A stretch of 37,327 nt of DNA from Beroe ovata (lineage: Eukaryota; Ctenophora; Nuda; Beroida; Beroidae). Positions 30,862 through 37,327 of this stretch are shown piece by piece. Both the position numbers and the translations under genes were made by a program. The stretch is from the NCBI GenBank assembly GCA_946803715.1, contig CAMPET010000285.1, forward strand, positions 4,694 through 42,020, read 5' to 3'. The notes below the pieces were generated by a model that ran no database searches, was not told the origin of the DNA, and worked only from the letters and a program-made list of their open reading frames with translations. Within the stretch, counting starts at the first letter, position 1, and every line of letters starts with the position of its first letter.

Positions 30862-32384
30862 TCATAGGCGTTGCCAGGTGTGAATGTGTGCTGCGCAATT
30901 TGGGCACGTGTGTCGCACGTCTTTGCAAGATTCAGAGAAGAACGGGATGAGGAAGCAGAAAATCCAGCCACCTATCAACACAATTATCCCCGCCAGCAGC
31001 CACGTGAATGCACCTGTGAGAGAAACATGCTACATGAGTCCCGCCCATACGCCATATTTTTGATCGAGCACAATTTGACACATTTTTAAGCGCCTCCTGA
31101 AGTTGAAGTTAGATAGTGCTCAGTTTAAAAACACCCCATGCATCCACAATCAAGGTCAGTACAAAGTCTCCACGTGTCGCACTGTTGTTCCCGCGCTGCG
31201 TGACCCAAATAGTAATACTCCGCGCGCGCTGCGCGTCTCTTTTCAATTTCAGTTCACTGAGTAGAACAGGGGCGCGCAACGTGTCGCACTGTACCTGTGA
31301 CAAACTCCACGTTTGTAACGATGCACGTGTGGCAGTTGAAGCACGTGGTCTGTACAGGGTCCTTGCCCCAGAATATGTTTGGTGCCGTGTGAACTATCAC
31401 GTGACTCACAGTGGCATTTCCTACACTTGGGCCGCCAATGAGCGGTGTCTTCTCCCTAACCTCACCTGTGGTTGTGAAATTGAATGTACACTGTACAGGC
31501 GGACACAAGCTGAGAGTGGCATGCAGACACATACACTGTACACACAGGCACAAACATGTACAGTACACACACATACACAGACATACACCCACACACACAC
31601 ACACACATATATACACACACATATATACACGCACACACACACACACATACACACACACACATGGTGTACACATACACATGGTGTACACATAGACGCACAG
31701 ACACAGACACAGACACACACACACACACAGACACACACACTATTGTACCAGGTGGGCTATGATACGGCACAGATGAAGGTGTCGGGTACTGCTCCTGGGG
31801 ACATGTTGGGTCGCATGCTCCAGGATAGGGCGTGGCAGGGTAGGGCGTGGCAGGGCCAGGATAAGGAGTGGCAGGGCTAGATGTGGCACCGTACCCTGTA
31901 CTGGTAGCAGGGACGCCAGTGTTCTGCTCGGGAGAAGAGGGGATGACCACAATGATGAATGAGAATTCAATTCAATTTCAATTTAATCAACTATGAGTAA
32001 GAGTTTAACCATTTAATTTTGATTTTTGAAAGAGAAAATGTTGTGGACGTACATTTTGTACTGTGTAACAGCTGTTAGTGACTGTGAGGAAATACTGTGA
32101 CTGTGAGTAAGTTAAACTCATATTATGAATTTAACTTCCCATGTACTTCCTCACTAACACAGTACAAGTTAGTCATAAACATTTCAAAAATTGTTTGAAG
32201 AAAGAGAAAAGTTTAAAAAAGGGAAGATATTTTGGTTAGGTAAAACTGAAATTTTCATTGAAATTTGTAGACACGAGATCTAATTCTAAGTTAGATTCAG
32301 TTTAAGTTAGATTCTGTCATATTGTACCGTGGGTTCGGGATAGGCTTCGTAGGGTGGCGGCTCATCTGCCATCTTACTACTCAT
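30862..32384 (-). CDS. LITAF: LITAF-domain protein, four exons
   Basis: Small zinc-binding, monotopic membrane protein of late endosomes and lysosomes; the family binds NEDD4-type ligases and ESCRT partners through N-terminal PPxY/PSAP-type motifs. Exons 32384-32328, 31923-31749, 31465-31295 and 31013-30862 have matching phases (0, 1, 1) and total 184 residues plus TGA, near the family's usual length of about 160. Residues 9-12 are PPPY, a WW-ligand motif. Residues 20-77 are Pro/Tyr-rich (repeated ATPYPG). Residues 119-122 CFNC form the first zinc half-site, 139-160 are the hydrophobic membrane-embedded segment (WLLAGIIVLIGGWIFCFLIPFF), and HTCPNC at 169-174 is the second half-site. Exon 2 begins at a CCCGAGCAG acceptor. 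The intron 2 donor (GTACAA) is followed within a few bases by a long TG tract. The symbol reflects the family, not one-to-one orthology. Confidence 0.87.
31562..31740 (+). repeat. CA-rich microsatellite in LITAF intron 2
   Basis: About 180 bp of (CA)n with ta/ga interruptions; on the gene's strand it is a (TG)n tract starting just inside the 5' splice site. It is probably why the first version breaks off at 24282. Confidence 0.9.
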
Positions 32385-32700
32385 CCCAACCTGCATGCCG
32401 TTATATTATTAAGAGTATTTATTTATGAGTATTATGAGTATTTGCATTAGAATTGTGAAGAGGGGAAGTATGAAACCGGCAAAACCACTACCTCAGCTGG
32501 AAGAATTACAAAAACGTATTAGGTATGGTTTAATTGTTTATAAGTAAAATTCAAAAACAAACTTTGTTTATCTATTTTTAGGGCGGGTCTATGTATAGAT
32601 GACACTGCGCTTTAAGATCAAGAATTGAGAAATAGAATGGAAATCAACAGTACTGCTCGTACGAGTCGTATTCGTAATACTAAAGAAAGTCAATGTGCTA
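32385..32700. other. Region upstream of the LITAF-like gene
   Basis: AT-rich sequence with no recognisable exon. It should contain the LITAF promoter on the minus strand, but no specific element was identified. Confidence 0.35.
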
Positions 32701-33148
32701 TTAGCACATTGTGCTATAAACAATTCTAAAACAGTATGATTAATTATATTACAATCATTATGATAATGGAAACTGAGTAGGTTATGACGCACTGTATCAT
32801 AATCTACTCTGTAAGTGTAACAGATAGTCTAGGTACATAACCAATATTAACAACTCACACTCACACTGCAGTTTATTGCAAGGAGACAAACCGAAACACT
32901 GTGAATGTGCGTGATCGTATGTTTGTGTGTGTGTCCAGTGTCTGTTTGTGTGCGCGTGTGTCTGCTACATGTGGTGTTGCAATGTGGATTGTTTTGAAAC
33001 TGAATGTGACTGTGAGGTAATATAATTGTGAGGTAATATAATTGTTTACAATTCTTCCCATTTTAACACATAGAAAGTGTCGCATTCAATAAGTGGGAAC
33101 GAGAGCGCAATTCAAGGCTCTCAATGTGAACCCGAATGGTCTTATATT

Positions 33149-33340
33149 TATTTGACTGGGATCAAATTGGGCGCAATTTCAATAGCAGATTTCGCGCCCA
33201 AATTGTAACCATGGCGCGAATTAGCAATCCAAAAATTGATACAAAATTAAAATTTGGATGGCGCCCCAATTGTGCCCTATTTTTGCAATAATTTTGATCC
33301 AAATTTTTCGCCCAAATTACGCCCAGTCAGAAAACTAGAA
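33149..33340. mobile_element. MITE-like element with GACTGGG/CCCAGTC ends
   Basis: Imperfect inverted ends TTGACTGGGATCAAATTGGG and AAATTACGCCCAGTC with AT-rich arms rich in aaattg and gcgcc. A second version is at about 34970-35150. No ORF. Confidence 0.55.
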
Positions 33341-33794
33341 ATGTCTCATGTCATTTGGTCACAAATATTATAAAAAATGTCGAATTCCTTTTTCAGATGT
33401 CATCTGTCATATGTCATCTAGGTAGACTCAGATTTGACCCACGAGTAAATTGTAAAATTGATACACACCTAAAATTGATACACAACAAGTACATTTACAA
33501 TACAATTTGCAAGTTCAACCTTACAGTTACAAGTTGTAATACAACGTAGCAGAAGCACTCGCATTATCATACAAGGATCAAATGTCAAACAGTTCTTATC
33601 AAGGAATACACATTACACATCTTTTATGAGGCGAGTCAAATTATATACACCTGGATCAGAAGGGTCACCTAAGGTGAACCCTGTGATCCACGTGTAAGGA
33701 TCAGAAGGGTCAAATTCTATTTTTCCGTGTGACCCTCCTGATCCGCCATACATGCGTTTTAAGACTCCTTCTAGACAGGGGCAATAGAGAATGG

Positions 33795-33934
33795 TATTCT
33801 TGGGGAGGGCTCCCAAATGTTTTTGATCACGTGACAGCGTTAATGTGTTTTATCGGTTGTATCGGTGTTCTCATTGGACAATTGCTGTCACGTGATCAAA
33901 AAATCTTGAAAAATTAGACCCCTCCCCAAAAATA
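33795..33934. mobile_element. 140-bp MITE with TTGGGGAGGG ends
   Basis: Ends TATTCTTGGGGAGGG and CCCCTCCCCAAAAATA, then TTTTTGATCACGTGACAGC facing GCTGTCACGTGATCAAAAA. The second version (35769-35934) has an extra tandem copy of its left 29 bp. Confidence 0.75.
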
Positions 33935-34351
33935 CGATTGATCCATCAATTGCTCGAGCAATTGCTATTCAGAACTCCTGTCTAGAATGGGTCTAATGGG
34001 CAGAATGACTCTTGCAGTAACCCCTCGTATTATTAGACATATCCTGTTTTACAAAAAAGTAGGAATTTGCGAGTGTGAAGGATCGATACAAGCCGCAAAA
34101 AGTCATATGAAACACCCTCGCAAACAAAGACAAGTGAGGAACCTGACATTCGAGCGCGCATGGATCTGAACGAATTAAAATAATTCCTAGCGGCGCGCAT
34201 TCATAGCTAGTCAAAGAAACGCGTGTAGTCACACGAAAATGTCGCTGCGCGTTCCGCATGCCAACGACCAAATACGCGTGGAAGAGGCTGTACACAAATG
34301 AGCAATATCACCCCATTCACTGAGGTCGAGCATCTTTGGTTGAGTACCTAT

Positions 34352-34477
34352 ATGGAACAGCGAGCTTCATGGGTTCTGATCAATCTTACACTAGTGTTAG
34401 TAGTATTGCTGGTGTCTAATGTTAAAGGAGGTGTGACATCCAGGGCATGGATTTCTCGGAATTTGCAATTCTACTAA
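34352..34477 (+). CDS. Short ORF with hydrophobic N-terminus, first version
   Basis: ATG at 34352 opens MEQRASWVLINLTLVLVVLL, which looks like a signal peptide or anchor, and stops after 41 residues at 34477. The second version at 36524-36649 is the same except RA to QV. A GTGTGA donor-like site follows the hydrophobic run (VSNVKGG), so this may be a first coding exon of a gene continuing to the right rather than a 41-residue protein. An upstream in-frame ATG (34298) is not kept in the second version. Speculative. Confidence 0.3.
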   Translation: MEQRASWVLINLTLVLVVLLVSNVKGGVTSRAWISRNLQFY

Positions 34478-35522
34478 CTGTTGGCATTCTGGGAATTATC
34501 ACACATCNCTGCGAAACCCAAACAATTTCAATTGTTTTTGACTATAATTGTGCTATAAACAATTCTAAAACAGTATGATTAATGATATTACAATCATTAT
34601 GATAATGGAAACTGAGTAGGTTATGATGCACTGTATCATAGCCTACTCTGTAAGTGTAACAGATAGTCTAGGTACATAACCAATATTAACAACTCACACT
34701 GCAGTTTATTGCAAGGAGACAAACCGAAACACTGTGAATGTGCGTGTGCGTATGTTTGTGTGTGTGTGTCCACTGTCTGTTTGTGTGCGCGTGTGTCTGC
34801 TACATGTGGTGTGGCAATGTGGATTGTTTTGAAACGGAATGTGACTGTGAGGTAATATAATTATTTACAATTCTTCCCATTTGAACACATAGAAAGTGTC
34901 GCATTCAATAAGTGGGAACGAGAGCGCAATTCAAGGCTCTCAACGTGAACCCGAATGGTCTTATATTTATTTGACTGGGATCAAATTGGACGCAATTTCA
35001 ATAGCAGATTTCGCGCCCAAATTGTAACCATGGCGCGAATTAGCAATCCAAAAATTGACACAAAATTAAAATTTGGCGCCCCAATTGTGCCCTATTTTTG
35101 CAATAATTTTGATCCAAATTTTTTCGCCCAAATTACGCCCAGTCAGAAAACTAGAAATGTCTCATGTCATTTGGGCACAAATATTATAAAAAATGTCGAA
35201 TTCCTTTTTCAGATGTCATCTGTCATCTGGGTTAGTGGGTAAGGTAGGCTCGTACCTAAAACAAGTACAATACAATTTGCAAGTTCAACCTTACAGTTAC
35301 AAGTTGTAATAGCAGAAACACTCGCATTATCATACAAGGATCAAATGTCAAAAAGTTCTTATCAAGGAATACATGATACACATTGCACATCTTTTATGAG
35401 GCGAGTCAAAGTATATACACCTGGATCAGAAGGGTCAGGTGAACTCTGTGATCCACGTGTAAGGATCAGAAGGGTCAAATTCTATTTTTCCGTGTGACCC
35501 TCCTGCTCCATCATAGTATAAG

Positions 35523-35757
35523 AGTGTTTTTTAATACGTATAAGAGTGTTTAATACGTATAAGAGTGTTTAATACGTATAAGAGTGTTTAATACGTATAA
35601 GAGTGTTTAATACGTATAAGAGTGTTTAATACGTATAAGATTGTTTAATACGTATAAGAGTGTTTAATACGTATAAGAGTGTTTAATACGTATAAGAGTG
35701 TTTAATACGTATAAGATTGTTTAATACGTATAAGATTGTTTAATACGTATAAGATTG
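35523..35757 (+). repeat. 19-bp tandem repeat, 12 units
   Basis: Unit aatacgtataagagtgttt, with a g-to-t variant (aagattg) in several units, mainly at the 3' end. The first version of the segment has no array at the equivalent place (about 33745-33790), so this is a presence/absence or expansion difference. Confidence 0.92.
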
Positions 35758-36523
35758 TTTTCAATATGTATTCTTGGGGAGGGCTCCCAAATGTATTCTT
35801 GGGGAGGGCTCCCAAATGTTTTTGATCACGTGACAGCGTTAATGTGTTTTATCGGTTATATCGGCGTTATCATTGGTCAATCGCAGTCACGTGATCAGAA
35901 AATCTTGAAAAAATTAGACCCCTCCCCAAAAGTACGATTGATCCATCGATTGCTCGAGCAATTGCTCTTCAGAACTCCTGTCTAGAATGGGTCTAATGGG
36001 CAGAATGACTCTTGCAGTAACGCCCTCGTATTATTAGACATATCCTGTTTTACAAAGTAATAGGATTTGTAAAGGAATTTGTTTGAGGCGTTCGGGCTCT
36101 GATAAAACTTTGTACCACTGCTTCTCAAACAATAACGTGCAATGACGTGATTTACAGTCATTTTACTGTTCAGTAGCATGAGAATTATTCAGAAAGAGCG
36201 TTTTTTTGTAAAATCGCTCGGCTAATCGAATCATGGTACGAGTGTGAAGGATCGATACAAGCCGCAAAAAGTCATATGAAACACACTCGCAAAACAGAGA
36301 CAAGTGAGTAACCTGACATTCGAGCGCGCATGGATCTGAACGAATTAAAATAATTCCTAGCGGCGCGCATTCATAGTCAAAGAAACGCGTGTAGTCACAC
36401 GAAAATGTCGCTGCGCGTTCCGCAAGGCAACGACCAAATACGCGTGGAAGAGGCTGTACACAAGTCAGCAATATCACCCCATTCACTAGTTCTGAGGTCG
36501 AGCATCTTTGGTTGAGTACCTAT

Positions 36524-36649
36524 ATGGAACAGCAAGTTTCATGGGTTCTGATCAATCTTACACTAGTGTTAGTAGTATTGCTGGTGTCTAATGTTAAAGG
36601 AGGTGTGACATCCAGGGCATGGATTTCTCGGAATTTGCAATTCTACTAA
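36524..36649 (+). CDS. Short ORF with hydrophobic N-terminus, second version
   Basis: MEQQVSWVLINLTLVLVVLL ... stop at 36649, 41 residues; counterpart of 34352-34477. An overlapping frame (36619-36876, 85 residues, starting MDFSEFAILLTVGILGI and also hydrophobic at its start) is open here. At most one of the two is likely to be real, and neither matches a family I know. Confidence 0.3.
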   Translation: MEQQVSWVLINLTLVLVVLLVSNVKGGVTSRAWISRNLQFY

Positions 36650-36899
36650 CTGTTGGCATTCTGGGAATTATCACACATCGTATTATACATTCTGTGTGCG
36701 TATATGTCTGTGCATGGCCACACGGCAAACGTTGTACAGATTATATTATCCTCATGAATGGTAGTTCAGAGGTGACACGTGTAATGGAGATTTGGCAACA
36801 GCTTAGAAATGTTCGGGACAATGGTACACGATCTGTTAGAAATGTTCGAAAACCTTTCAGGTTTGGAGGAAAATGACAGTACGCTTCAGTCCAGTGATA

Positions 36900-37294
36900 T
36901 TTCCAACTGTTTCCAATGAATAACGGCATGTGACGAAACAGAGACAATGAATTCGCTTACATTCACTGCGTTATTGTGTACATTTGAGCGTCTCTTTATT
37001 TGTGGGTACCCGAGTAATAGATCACCATGTGATTGGTTCGACTAAAAGATCAATACTGCAAGAAAATAAATACTTCGGCAGATATCCGTTGTTTCATTTC
37101 GTCGATATGGCGCCAGAGAATACAATTTGAACACATTTGGAGAAATATTTGAGTCTTGACACAGCACACATGGGAAAGTGTGTAGCGTCGCCGCCGGACC
37201 TGCAGCAATTCGGGGAAATCTTGATAAATTCTCTGCAAATGAAGGCATGTGATGTGGCTGGCCTGGTGTCAGGTTACGCTGATATAATTGTTTA

Positions 37295-37327
<33 letters not shown>
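36900..37327. other. Right end: no gene recognised, terminal (GT)n
   Basis: AT-rich sequence without a convincing exon, ending in a (GT)n run from about 37296 to the window edge. Confidence 0.5.

Larger units (their letters stand above)
32700..34507. repeat. First version of a 2-kb segment repeated at 34547-36678
   Basis: Matches 34547-36678 throughout apart from indels, and stops at the single N at 34508 with ...attatcacacatc, where the second version continues tcgtattatacatt. This is the same pattern as at 8708, so an unmerged contig overlap is likely. It contains a GT-rich tract (about 32915-32965), foldback elements (33149-33340, 33795-33934), a GATCC-element remnant (33650-33745) and a short ORF (34352-34477). 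Confidence 0.8.

Noticed and set aside
31254-31736. Cys/Val-rich minus-strand ORFs over the CA tract
   Set aside because: They read through a (TG)n microsatellite inside LITAF intron 2; only the exon 3 part is real.
33993-34295. 100-codon minus-strand ORF (also 36163-36486)
   Set aside because: Not conserved as a frame between the two versions and resembles no known domain.

Overview
This is animal nuclear DNA: split genes with GT..AG introns and long AT-rich introns and intergenic stretches, with many short foldback elements and decayed retrotransposons. I cannot name the species. The gene set (an axonemal thioredoxin/NDP-kinase protein, a CHST15-like Golgi sulfotransferase and a LITAF-type membrane protein) and the repeat style suggest an outbred, probably aquatic invertebrate. 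No prokaryotic features are present.

Layout. 1-3900: two decayed non-LTR retrotransposon fragments, one carrying an inserted 11-bp minisatellite. 4016-5323 (-): a CHST15-like sulfotransferase in two exons with one frameshift. 5585-17218 (+): a gene of 14 recognisable exons encoding an NME8/TXNDC3-type protein (thioredoxin domain plus three NDP-kinase domains), with Gypsy fragments and foldback elements in its introns. 17590-19440: repeats, including a foldback of about 1 kb. 19443-24281 and 26213 to about 31560: two versions of one 5-kb segment, each holding a gene for a very acidic protein with Glu/Gln/Asn/Pro heptad repeats (+) and the 3' end of a LITAF-like gene (-). The second version has the complete LITAF gene (30862-32384). 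24283-26212: unassigned sequence, a 488-base N gap and a 161-bp satellite. 32700-37327: two versions of one 2-kb segment with mobile elements and a short ORF with a hydrophobic N-terminus.

The main structural theme is that several isolated single N bases (8708, 12231, 12896, 17621, 34508) have repeated sequence on their two sides, as expected of contigs that overlap but were not merged. The NME8 exons 4-8 'duplication' is best explained this way: counting one copy gives 594 codons, close to the known length of about 588 for vertebrate NME8. If the other paired segments are also alternative haplotypes, the true order is CHST15-like (-), NME8-like (+), heptad-repeat acidic protein (+), LITAF-like (-), small ORF (+). 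The paired versions differ by mobile-element insertions with clean target-site duplications, including two independent insertions of one foldback family 26 bp apart.

The best candidates for undescribed biology are the heptad-repeat acidic protein, whose repeat number differs between its two versions (13 versus 30), and a set of foldback elements sharing one hairpin apex (CTCGTGCC-TTC-GGCACTCG or variants) but having different arms. The genes do not form a pathway; only the NME8 and CHST15 genes, head to head across about 260 bp, might share a promoter.
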